Notes under the pieces: generated by a model | Databases searched by the model: none | Told to the model about the DNA's origin: nothing | What the model saw: the letters and a program-made list of their open reading frames with translations, nothing else | Shown: piece by piece, positions 6,925 through 13,577 of the stretch | Layout of the letters: every line of letters starts with the position of its first letter | Numbering within the stretch: position 1 is the first letter of the stretch | Program-made: the position numbers and the translations under genes | DNA from: an uncultured Eubacteriales bacterium | Lineage (GTDB): Bacteria; Bacillota; Clostridia; Oscillospirales; Oscillospiraceae | Reading direction: 5' to 3' | Assembly (NCBI GenBank): GCA_900551355.1 | Contig: URVR01000018.1 | Coordinates: 1-16,467 of the forward strand | Length of the DNA stretch: 16,467 nucleotides

Positions 6925-8094
6925 ATGATACAACTGCTGGCCCGGTGGCTTATTCCTGACCGGGAAAATGTGACGTCCCCGGCGGTGCGGCGGGCCTACG
7001 GCACGCTGTGCGGCGTTGTGGGCATCGCGCTGAACCTCCTGCTGTTCGCGGGAAAGCTCTTCGCCGGGCAGCTGTCCGGCTCCATCGCCGTGACGGCGGA
7101 CGCCTTCAACAACCTGTCGGACGCCGGATCCTCGGCGGTGACGCTGCTGGGCTTCCGGCTGGCGGGGCGGGAGCCGGACACAGACCACCCCTTCGGCCAC
7201 GGGCGCATCGAGTACATCTCCGGCCTTGCGGTGGCGGGGCTGATCCTGCTGATGGGCGTGGAGCTGGCAAAGTCCTCCTTTGACAAGATCCTCCATCCGG
7301 AGGAGGTGGCATTCTCGGCGCTGGCGCTGGGCATCCTGGCGGCGTCGGTGTGCGTGAAGCTGTACATGTGGCTGTACAACCGGAGCATCGGGCGGCGGAT
7401 CAGGTCCGCGGCCATGGAGGCCACGGCTATGGACAGCCTGTCCGATACCGCCGCCACGGCGGCGGTGCTGCTGGCCATGCTTATCGGCAAGTGGACGGGG
7501 CTGGCGGTGGACGGCTATGTGGGTCTTGTGGTGGCGCTGTTCATCCTGCTCTCCGCCTGCAAGGCGGCGAAGGAGACGCTGTCGCCTCTGCTGGGGCAGG
7601 CGCCCGACCCGGAGCTGGTGCGGGAGATACGGGACATCGTCATGGCCCACAGCACCGTGCAGGGCGTTCACGATCTGGTGGTGCACGACTACGGCCCGGG
7701 GCGGTGCATGATCTCCCTCCACGCGGAGGTGCCGGCCCACGGGGACATTCTGGAGATGCACGACGTCATCGACAACATCGAAAAGGAGCTGGCGGAGAAG
7801 CTGCGCTGTCAGGCGGTGATCCATATGGATCCCATCGTTACCGACGACGCGTCGGTGGGGGCGCTGCGCCGGCAGGTGGCCGAGGCGGTGAAGCAGGTGG
7901 ATCCCGGTATGACCATCCACGACTTCCGGCTGGTGCGGGGCAGCACCCATACGAACCTGATCTTCGACGCGGTGCTGCCATTTTCCTCCGGCAAGACGCC
8001 GGAGCAGGCCGCCCGGGAGATACGCGGGCTGGTGAAGGCGCTGGACAGCACCTACTTCGCCGTTGTGACGGTGGAGCACAGCTATACGGAATAA
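6925..8094 (+). CDS. Cation diffusion facilitator (CDF) metal exporter, possibly Mn(II)
   Basis: Inner-membrane metal/proton antiporter. 389 aa; about six TM helices between 28 and 212. Transport-site residues are N62 and D66 (in ADAFNNLSDAG) and D170 and D174 (MDSLSDTAAT), an N-D-D-D set. In characterised CDFs such as streptococcal MntE this set goes with manganese, while zinc exporters use H or D at the first place, so Mn is my guess. HPFGHGRIEY (88-97) is the family loop. The cytoplasmic ferredoxin-like dimer domain (about 228-303) is followed by a second, similar copy (about 311-387), making the protein about 85 residues longer than FieF. AAAGGAG precedes the ATG. It is downstream of the zinc-ribbon gene; its stop codon overlaps the T run of the opposing gene's terminator. 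Confidence 0.92.
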   Translation: MIQLLARWLIPDRENVTSPAVRRAYGTLCGVVGIALNLLLFAGKLFAGQLSGSIAVTADAFNNLSDAGSSAVTLLGFRLAGREPDTDHPFGHGRIEYISGLAVAGLILLMGVELAKSSFDKILHPEEVAFSALALGILAASVCVKLYMWLYNRSIGRRIRSAAMEATAMDSLSDTAATAAVLLAMLIGKWTGLAVDGYVGLVVALFILLSACKAAKETLSPLLGQAPDPELVREIRDIVMAHSTVQGVHDLVVHDYGPGRCMISLHAEVPAHGDILEMHDVIDNIEKELAEKLRCQAVIHMDPIVTDDASVGALRRQVAEAVKQVDPGMTIHDFRLVRGSTHTNLIFDAVLPFSSGKTPEQAAREIRGLVKALDSTYFAVVTVEHSYTE

Positions 8095-8098
8095 AAAA

Positions 8099-8124
8099 CG
8101 TCCCGCACCGGCGGGTGCGGGACG
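8099..8124 (-). terminator. Intrinsic terminator of the ArsC-like gene
   Basis: 11-bp perfect stem, arms 8099-8109 and 8114-8124 (CGTCCCGCACC / GGTGCGGGACG), loop GGCG. On the minus strand it is followed by six T (8093-8098). On the plus strand there is no T run, so it mainly serves the minus-strand gene. Confidence 0.85.
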
Positions 8125-8129
8125 GGACG

Positions 8130-8468
8130 TTATTCCCAGGTCTGCCAGATGTCGGGGCAGTAGCCCACGGTGGCCTGGCGGCCGTTGCGGACGATGGGGG
8201 CGGCGAAAAGCTCCGGGTATTCCAGCAGCTTTTCCTCCGCCGCCTGGGGCGTGATGTAGGCCATGTACTGCTCCTCGTAGGCGCGGCAGGACTTGTCTAC
8301 CAGCGCGTCAAAGCTGCCTACGGCGGCGCGGATGGAGCGGTACTCGCCGGGGGAGACGCCCTTGGTGACAAGGTCGATGTACTGGTATTTGATGCGGCGC
8401 TCCTTGAACCAGCGCTCCGCCTTCTTCGTGTCGAAGGACTTGGATTTTCCGAAGATCTGAATATTCAT
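8130..8468 (-). CDS. ArsC/Spx-family thioredoxin-fold protein lacking the catalytic cysteine
   Basis: 112 aa, the usual ArsC/Spx/YffB length. The fold is indicated by the N-terminal strand MNIQIFG, the helix motif DTKKAERWFKERRI (13-26) leading to YQYIDL, and the cis-proline motif APIVRNG (90-96). Members normally read Cys-Asp-Thr before the KKA helix, with that cysteine doing the chemistry. Here the place is S11-F12-D13-T14, so the catalytic cysteine is gone; remaining cysteines are C61 and C104. Arsenate reduction is therefore unlikely. A regulatory or binding role is possible but not shown. ATG 8468 has AAGGAG with a 6-nt spacer. It is divergent from the sirtuin gene, 35 bp away, and ends in a strong terminator. 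Confidence 0.85.
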   Translation of the reverse strand: MNIQIFGKSKSFDTKKAERWFKERRIKYQYIDLVTKGVSPGEYRSIRAAVGSFDALVDKSCRAYEEQYMAYITPQAAEEKLLEYPELFAAPIVRNGRQATVGYCPDIWQTWE

Positions 8469-8503
8469 AGACGGCTCCTTGTGAGTGAAATGGAGGGTTT
8501 GTC

Positions 8504-9220
8504 ATGGATGAGAGCATCCGTAAGCTGAAGGAATTGCTGGACGGCTCCGACAACATCGTGTTTTTCGGCGGGGCCGGGGTATCCACGGAGTCGGGCATCC
8601 CCGATTTCCGCAGTGTGGACGGGCTGTACCACCAGAAGTTCCGGTATCCGCCGGAGACCATGCTGAGCCATACGTTTTTTGAAAAGCACACCGAGGAATT
8701 TTTCGACTTCTACCGGGCCAAGATGCTGGCGCTGGATGCCCAGCCCAACGCGGCCCACCGGAAGCTGGCCCAATGGGAGCAGGAGGGGCGGCTGAAGGCG
8801 GTCATCACCCAGAACATCGACGGCCTGCACCAGAAGGCGGGCAGCCGGGAGGTGCTGGAGCTGCACGGCAGCGTGCTGCGCAACCACTGCACCCGGTGCG
8901 GAAAATTTTACGGCGTGGAGCGCATCGTCAACAGCACCGGCGTGCCCCGCTGTGATTGCGGCGGCGTCATCAAGCCCGATGTGGTGCTGTACGAGGAGGC
9001 GCTGGACGAGGACGTGATGGCCCGGGCCGTCCACTACATCCGGCAGGCGGATGTGCTGCTCATCGGCGGCACGTCGCTGGTGGTGTATCCGGCGGCGGGA
9101 CTTGTCACCTATTACCGGGGCCGCAAGCTGGCGGTGATCAACAAGGGCGGGGCCGGCAGCGGTCTGGGCGCCGCCGTTACGGTGGACGAGCCCATCGGGC
9201 AGGTGCTGGCGCAATTATAA
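8504..9220 (+). CDS. cobB: NAD-dependent protein deacylase, SIR2 family
   Basis: Sirtuin that removes acyl groups from protein lysines using NAD, forming nicotinamide and O-acyl-ADP-ribose in the cytoplasm. 238 aa, typical bacterial length. NAD-binding GAGVSTESGIPDFR (23-36), TQNIDGLH (102-109), catalytic H121 in ELHGS, a four-cysteine zinc site (C129, C132, C150, C152) and GTSLVVYPA (189-197) are all in order. ATG 8504 follows TGGAGGG with a 6-nt spacer. The zinc site ends in C-x-C (CDC) in place of the more usual C-x2-C. Nothing suggests loss of activity. The downstream GNAT acetyltransferase is on the same strand but of different base composition. Confidence 0.95.
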   Translation: MDESIRKLKELLDGSDNIVFFGGAGVSTESGIPDFRSVDGLYHQKFRYPPETMLSHTFFEKHTEEFFDFYRAKMLALDAQPNAAHRKLAQWEQEGRLKAVITQNIDGLHQKAGSREVLELHGSVLRNHCTRCGKFYGVERIVNSTGVPRCDCGGVIKPDVVLYEEALDEDVMARAVHYIRQADVLLIGGTSLVVYPAAGLVTYYRGRKLAVINKGGAGSGLGAAVTVDEPIGQVLAQL

Positions 9221-9293
9221 CACGGGAACGTGAGAAAAACCACCCTGAAGGACGAAATGGATCCCGCAAAATAAAGGCAGGAGGGTACAGCAT

Positions 9294-9785
9294 ATGGTCA
9301 CAGTGAGGAAATGCCGCTCTGAGGACGAAGGCATTTGGGTCGAGTTGAACCGGGAGTTTATGGCTTATGAGTACGAGGAGGAAAACGTGTGGGAATCGCC
9401 GCTGGAAAAAGGCGACCCAGCCGAGATATTCCGCGCCGTTTTGTCGGAGCCGGAGAGCGCCAACCTGCTGCTCATGATCGAAAACGACGGACAACCCATT
9501 GGCTTCATGAACACAGTGATATTTTACAGTATATGGGCACATGGAAAAGTGCTGTTTCTCGATGACTTCTTTATCAGAGAGCCGTTTCGCGGCAGAGGCT
9601 GTGGCCGGGCTGCCTTGACGGAATTGGAAGCGATGATGCGGACGTGGTGCTGTCTGCGGATACAGCTGCTGGCTGAGGACACCAATCCCGGCGCGGTGGC
9701 CTTCTATCAGCGGGAACGCTTTGCCCGCCAGCAGATCAATCTGTTCTGTAAGTATCTGAAAGAGGAGCCGCACAAAAAAGCGTAG
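9294..9785 (+). CDS. GNAT family N-acetyltransferase
   Basis: Acetyl-CoA-dependent N-acetyltransferase of unknown substrate. 163 aa. The acetyl-CoA pyrophosphate loop is RGRGCGRAAL (99-108) following the beta-4 strand VLFLDDFFIREPF (86-98), and a C-terminal NPGAVAFYQRERF (131-143) matches the usual GNAT helix and strand. ATG 9294 follows AGGAGGG with an 8-nt spacer. By hand count, lines 9361-9420, 9481-9540 and 9541-9600 have 87 of 180 G+C (48%), well below neighbours (45 of 60 in 8821-8880), which suggests recent acquisition. It sits next to tRNA-Leu, a common integration site. A link to the adjacent sirtuin (acetylation and deacetylation) is possible but weak. Confidence 0.88.
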   Translation: MVTVRKCRSEDEGIWVELNREFMAYEYEEENVWESPLEKGDPAEIFRAVLSEPESANLLLMIENDGQPIGFMNTVIFYSIWAHGKVLFLDDFFIREPFRGRGCGRAALTELEAMMRTWCCLRIQLLAEDTNPGAVAFYQRERFARQQINLFCKYLKEEPHKKA

Positions 9786-9801
9786 GCGGTGGGCGATGCC
9801 T

Positions 9802-9870
9802 GTCCCATCGCTGGCACCTAATAGAAAAACCACCCCGATGGGGTGGTTTTTCTGGTGCGAGCGATGGGAC
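9802..9870. repeat. Inverted repeat: near-copy of the tRNA-Leu 3' end flanking the terminator
   Basis: Arms 9802-9818 (GTCCCATCGCTGGCACC) and 9854-9870 pair at 16 of 17 positions, with a single G-G mismatch at 9813/9859. The right arm is the T-arm 3' half, acceptor stem and part of the CCA of tRNA-Leu; the left arm is an inverted copy outside the tRNA. The tRNA terminator hairpin lies between the arms. Confidence 0.8.
9825..9851. terminator. Bidirectional terminator between the GNAT gene and tRNA-Leu
   Basis: 12-bp perfect stem, arms 9825-9836 (AAAAACCACCCC) and 9840-9851, loop GAT. T runs on both strands; it ends the GNAT transcript (plus) and the tRNA transcript (minus), starting 2 nt after the encoded CCA. 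Confidence 0.9.
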
Positions 9871-9939
9871 TTGAACCCACACGACCTTACGGACACAAGC
9901 ACCTCAAGCTTGCCTGTCTGCCGATTCCAGCACGCTCGC
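9853..9939 (-). tRNA. tRNA-Leu (anticodon GAG)
   Basis: Minus-strand tRNA of 87 nt including an encoded CCA (9853-9855). The acceptor stem GCGAGCG (9933-9939) pairs with CGCTCGC (9857-9863). The anticodon stem CAAGC/GCTTG encloses the loop TTGAGGT, giving anticodon GAG, which reads CUC and CUU leucine codons. A long variable arm and GGTTCAAGTCC T-arm are present, as expected for a class II tRNA. It has its own promoter and terminator. Confidence 0.97.
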
Positions 9940-9955
9940 AAACGGAACACCCGTT

Positions 9956-9983
9956 ATTATAACAAAATGCCCCTGTTTGTCAA
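9956..9983 (-). promoter_or_regulatory. Promoter of tRNA-Leu
   Basis: Minus strand: perfect -35 TTGACA at 9978-9983, 16-bp spacer, perfect -10 TATAAT at 9956-9961; transcription would start about 10 nt before the tRNA 5' end. Confidence 0.85.
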
Positions 9984-9996
9984 GGGGGACGCGGAA

Positions 9997-10021
9997 AAAA
10001 GCCGCCCGGAGGGCGGCTTTT
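9997..10021. terminator. Terminator downstream of ilvA
   Basis: Arms 9997-10007 (AAAAGCCGCCC) and 10011-10021, loop GGA. On the minus strand the stem is followed by six T (9995-10000), 28 nt after the ilvA stop, and it separates ilvA from the tRNA promoter. Confidence 0.87.
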
Positions 10022-10048
10022 CTGACTTTTGACGGCCTGGTGCGGAGG

Positions 10049-11251
10049 TCAGGAGCGCTCCTCCACCTCGTAGCCCTTGCGGCGGAGACTGGAAAGGATC
10101 TCCTGGATGTGGGCCTTGTCCCGGGTCTCCAGCGACAGCTGCACCACGCAGGAGCCGATGGCGGCACGGGTGTTGCGGCGCTCATGGTTCACGTCCAGCA
10201 CATTGGCGCCCAGGGAGGACACCACCTCCAGAAACGACGCCAGCGCGTGGGGCTGGTCGGGCAGGACGGTGGAGAACGTGACGGTGCGGCCCTCCTTGGC
10301 AAGGCCCCGGGTGAGGATGCGCTCCAGCATGGTGACATCCACATTGCCGCCGGACAGCAGCGCGCAGACCTTCTTGCCCTCGATGTTCACCTTGTGGTAC
10401 ATGGCCGCCGCGATGCCCACGGCGCCCGCGCCCTCAGCCACCAGCTTCTGCTTTTCCAGCACCGTCAGGATGGCGCTGGCGATCTCGCCCTCCGTCACCG
10501 TCACCACCTCGTCCACATACTCCCGGCACATATCAAACGTCAGGTCGCCGGGGGTCTTGACCTTGATGCCGTCGGCCACGGTGTCCACGCTGGAGAGGGT
10601 GATGATCTCGCCCCGCTTCAGGGACTCCGCCATGCTGGGGGCGCCGGCGGCCTGCACGCCGATGACGCGGCAGTCGGGCTTCAGGTTCTTCACGGCGTAG
10701 GCAAGGCCCGCGATGAGCCCACCGCCGCCGATGGGCACGAAGATCACGTCCACGTCGGGCAGCTGCTCCAGAATTTCAAGACCGATGGTGCCCTGACCGG
10801 CCATGATGCGGTAGTCGTTGAAGGGGTGGATGAAGGTCAGGCCCTGCTCATCCCGCAGGCGCACGGCCTCGGCGTAGGCGTCGTCGTACACGCCGGGCAC
10901 CAGCACCACATTGGCCCCGTAGCTGCGGGTGGCCTCGATCTTGGAGATGGGCGCGCCCTCGGGGATGCAGATGGTGGCCTTGATGCCCATATCCCGGGCG
11001 GCGAAGGCCACGCCCTGGGCGTGGTTTCCGGCGGAGCAGGCGATGACGCCCCGGGCCTTCTCCTCGTCGCTGAGGGTGGCAATCTTGTAGTACGCGCCCC
11101 GGAGCTTGAAGGCACCGGTCTTTTGCAGGCAGTCGGCCTTCAGGTAGAAGTCGCAGCCGGGGACCATGCCCTTGGTGGGGACCACGGGGGTGTAGTTGAT
11201 AACGGGCGCCAGCACCCGCTGGGCGTCGCGGAGCATATCCATCGAGATCAT
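10049..11251 (-). CDS. ilvA: Threonine ammonia-lyase (threonine deaminase) with ACT-like domain
   Basis: PLP enzyme converting threonine to 2-oxobutanoate and ammonia, either for isoleucine synthesis or threonine fermentation. 400 aa, the length of the compact class with one C-terminal ACT-like domain, shorter than the 500-residue E. coli IlvA. PLP lysine K49 in KTGAFKLRGA, SAGNHAQG (73-80), phosphate-binding GGGGL (175-179), LLSGGNVD (298-305), and the ACT-like domain at about 325-400. The ATG at 11251 follows AAAGGAGG with a 7-nt spacer. It lies 36 nt downstream of pepT on the same strand without a terminator, so a peptide/amino-acid catabolic pairing is likely; the catabolic (TdcB-like) role is as plausible as the biosynthetic one. 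Confidence 0.95.
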   Translation of the reverse strand: MISMDMLRDAQRVLAPVINYTPVVPTKGMVPGCDFYLKADCLQKTGAFKLRGAYYKIATLSDEEKARGVIACSAGNHAQGVAFAARDMGIKATICIPEGAPISKIEATRSYGANVVLVPGVYDDAYAEAVRLRDEQGLTFIHPFNDYRIMAGQGTIGLEILEQLPDVDVIFVPIGGGGLIAGLAYAVKNLKPDCRVIGVQAAGAPSMAESLKRGEIITLSSVDTVADGIKVKTPGDLTFDMCREYVDEVVTVTEGEIASAILTVLEKQKLVAEGAGAVGIAAAMYHKVNIEGKKVCALLSGGNVDVTMLERILTRGLAKEGRTVTFSTVLPDQPHALASFLEVVSSLGANVLDVNHERRNTRAAIGSCVVQLSLETRDKAHIQEILSSLRRKGYEVEERS

Positions 11252-11287
11252 GGGGAAGCCTCCTTTATATTTGTGGTGAGATGGGGG

Positions 11288-12493
11288 TCACTGTACGAAG
11301 CCGGACACCAGCTCCACCAGCACGTTGGTCATGGTATCCAGACTGGCGGCGGGGATCCACTCCCGTACACCGTGGAAGTTGTAGCCGCCGGTGGACAGGT
11401 TGGGGCAGGGCAGACCGTCCCAGGACAGGTGTGCGCCGTCGGTGCCGCCGCGGATAGGCACGCAGGCGGGCGTCACGCCGCTTTTCCGGAAGGCGTCCTC
11501 CGCCCGGTGGATCAGCTCCATGTGGGGCAGGATCTTCTCCTTCATGTTGTAGTAGCTGTCGGTGGTGACGGCGGTGGCCGTGCCGGGGCCGTACAGGGCA
11601 TTGACGGCGTCGGCGCACCGATGGAACAGGGCCTTGCGTGCCTCGAAGCTGTCCCGGTCGTGGTCGCGGATGATATAGTGCAGGGCGGCCTCCGTCACGT
11701 CGCCGGACATGGCGTGCAGGTGGAAGAAGCCCTGATAGCCGTCGGTCTTTTCCGGTACCTCGTCCGCCGGGAGCATGGCGTGGAACGCCATGGCCGCCGT
11801 GGCGGCGTTGACCATCACGCCCTTGGCGCTGCCGGGATGGACGCCCACGCCCCGGAACGTCACATCGCCGGAGGCGGCGTTGAAGTTCTCGTACTCGATC
11901 TCGCCCAGCGGGCCGCCGTCCACGGTGTAGCCGTAGTCGCAGGCCAGCTCCGCCACGTCCAGGCCGTCCACGCCGCAGCCAATCTCCTCGTCGGTGGTGA
12001 ACACCACCCGCACCTCGCCGTGGGGGCGGCGCTGCAGCAGCTCCACAGCGGCCATGATCTCGGCGATGCCGGCCTTGTCGTCGGCGCCCAGCAGGGTGGT
12101 GCCGTCGGTGACGATCAGCTCCTCGCCGGCGTGGGCGGACAGGCCGGGGCACAGGGACTCCGTCAGGGAGACGGTATCGGACAGGGGCAGATCGCCGCCC
12201 TGATACAGCACCACGCGGGGCTGTACGTTTTCGCCGGGGGCGTCGGGAGACGTGTCCATGTGGGCGATGAGGGCCAGCACGGGGGCGGTGACGCCCTCCG
12301 AGGCGGGCAGGGTGGCGATGACGTTGCCGGCGTCGTCCATGCGGGCACCGGTGAGGCCCAGCGCCGTCAGCTCCGCCAGCAGGACGCGGCCCAGGTCCTT
12401 CTGCCGCTCCGTGGAGGGGGAGGTGCCGGTGTGCTCGTCCGAGGTGGTGTAGTAGGTCACATAGCGAAGAAAGCGGGAACGTGCCGTTTCCAT
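11288..12493 (-). CDS. pepT: Peptidase T (tripeptide aminopeptidase)
   Basis: Cytoplasmic dizinc M20 peptidase that releases the N-terminal residue of tripeptides. 401 aa, close to the family length. Metal and catalytic residues: H78 and D80 (AHMDTSPD), bridging D138 in GADDKAG, E169/E170 in TTDEEIG (general base and ligand), D192 in VDGG, and the C-terminal region RGGTDGAHLSWDGLP and NLSTGGYNFHG. ATG 12493 follows AAGGAGG with an 8-nt spacer and gives METARSRFLRYV, the normal N-terminus; an open frame extends 77 codons upstream without a ribosome binding site and crosses the promoter, so it is rejected. ilvA follows in the same operon. Confidence 0.95.
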   Translation of the reverse strand: METARSRFLRYVTYYTTSDEHTGTSPSTERQKDLGRVLLAELTALGLTGARMDDAGNVIATLPASEGVTAPVLALIAHMDTSPDAPGENVQPRVVLYQGGDLPLSDTVSLTESLCPGLSAHAGEELIVTDGTTLLGADDKAGIAEIMAAVELLQRRPHGEVRVVFTTDEEIGCGVDGLDVAELACDYGYTVDGGPLGEIEYENFNAASGDVTFRGVGVHPGSAKGVMVNAATAAMAFHAMLPADEVPEKTDGYQGFFHLHAMSGDVTEAALHYIIRDHDRDSFEARKALFHRCADAVNALYGPGTATAVTTDSYYNMKEKILPHMELIHRAEDAFRKSGVTPACVPIRGGTDGAHLSWDGLPCPNLSTGGYNFHGVREWIPAASLDTMTNVLVELVSGFVQ

Positions 12494-12527
12494 GGCGAAG
12501 TCCTCCTTGCGTTTTATAGATGTGTCC

Positions 12528-12556
12528 AGTGTAGCACATCCGGCGGCGGGCTGCAA
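12528..12556 (-). promoter_or_regulatory. Possible promoter of pepT-ilvA
   Basis: Minus strand: -35-like TTGCAG at 12551-12556, 17-bp spacer, -10 TACACT at 12528-12533, about 35 nt before the pepT ATG. Imperfect matches. Confidence 0.45.
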
Positions 12557-12624
12557 CGGGAAATGCGCGTGCATAGGGACTTGCCGCGGGGGCATAGGTT
12601 CAGAGAAAAGGGAGGTATGCGCGT

Positions 12625-13317
12625 ATGATCTCGGCGTTTTTGCTGCTGCTGTGCAACAGCCTGTTTTTGTCGCTGCACCTGTCCGGGGGCGCGGGGTCGT
12701 TCCCCAAGCCGCTGACCGCCGCACAGGAGCGGGAGTACCTGCGGCGGTGCGGGGAGGGGGACATGGAGGCCCGGAACCTGCTGGTGGAGCACAATCTGCG
12801 GCTGGTGGCGCACATTATCAAAAAGTACTACACCCAGGCGGACGATCAGGAGGACCTTATCTCCATCGGGACCATCGGACTGATCAAGGCGGTGAACACG
12901 TTCCGGCCCGACAAGGGCATCCGTCTGGCGACGTATGCAAGCAGGTGCATTGAGAATGAGATTCTGATGCATTTTCGGGCGCAGAGGAAACTGCAGGGCG
13001 AGGTGTCACTGTCGGACACCATCGAGACGGGACCGGAGGGCGACGCCCTGTATCTCAGCGATGTGGTGGGCGAGGACAACACCATGCTGGAGGAGCTGCA
13101 GGACAAGGAGAACCGCGTGCTCATCCGGCGGCTGGTGGCGGAGGTGCTGACGGAGCGGGAGGCGGACATCATCCGGCGGCGCTACGGACTGGACGGGCGG
13201 CTGCCCCAGACCCAGAAGCAGGTGGCGGCGCTGTACGGCATCAGCCGGAGCTACGTCTCCCGCATCGAGAAGAAGGCGCTGGGGAAGCTGGAGGAGGCGC
13301 TGCAGGGGCGGATATAG
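12625..13317 (+). CDS. sigK: Pro-sigma-K, late mother-cell sporulation sigma factor
   Basis: RNA polymerase sigma factor for late mother-cell genes (coat, cortex). 230 aa. The N-terminus MISAFLLLLCNSLFLSLHLS is a hydrophobic pro-sequence of about 20 residues, which in Bacillus is removed by SpoIVFB at the membrane. Then FPKPL (26-30), region 2 with EHNLRLVAHIIKKYY and DLISIGTIGLIKAV (77-90), region 2.4 ATYASRCIENEILMHFRAQ (102-120), and region 4.2 TQKQVAALYGISRSYVSRIE (196-215). The ISRSYVSRIEK and EILMH residues fit SigK better than SigE, and spoIIGA is not adjacent. Unlike B. subtilis and C. difficile, the gene is not interrupted by a skin element. GGGAGG precedes the ATG by 9 nt. I saw no convincing sigma-E or sigma-K promoter upstream. 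Confidence 0.9.
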   Translation: MISAFLLLLCNSLFLSLHLSGGAGSFPKPLTAAQEREYLRRCGEGDMEARNLLVEHNLRLVAHIIKKYYTQADDQEDLISIGTIGLIKAVNTFRPDKGIRLATYASRCIENEILMHFRAQRKLQGEVSLSDTIETGPEGDALYLSDVVGEDNTMLEELQDKENRVLIRRLVAEVLTEREADIIRRRYGLDGRLPQTQKQVAALYGISRSYVSRIEKKALGKLEEALQGRI

Positions 13318-13503
13318 CGGTGGAAAACCGGGAATTTCTTTTGGGGAAAGAAATTTATCGAGACAGGAGAAACGGAAAAAACACACAACTTTTTAACGGA
13401 TTTTTGACAGAAATGGCGCAGTTCTATGGAAATAGTAAAGGCGTCTGGTCATATTGCATGAGAAATTATCCGCGGGATGCGGGAAATTCTCTTACGGCGG
13501 ATA

Positions 13504-13533
13504 TTGCCATCCCGGCGGGGGAACAGGTATAAT
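13504..13533 (+). promoter_or_regulatory. Probable promoter of the [FeFe] hydrogenase gene
   Basis: Plus strand: -35 TTGCCA at 13504-13509 (5 of 6), 18-bp spacer, perfect -10 TATAAT at 13528-13533, about 45 nt before the ATG. GGGAGG lies 11 nt before the start. Confidence 0.65.
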
Positions 13534-13577
13534 ACCATGCAGAGTGATATGCCTGTTTTTGGGAGGATACAAAAGGA

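Noticed and set aside
12494..12724. 77-codon N-terminal extension of pepT
   Set aside because: It crosses the likely promoter and the divergent sigK start, has no ribosome binding site, and PepT homologues start at the METARS methionine.
13320..13532. Possible 70-codon gene between sigK and the hydrogenase
   Set aside because: GTG start without a Shine-Dalgarno, no recognisable motif, and it runs through the hydrogenase promoter.
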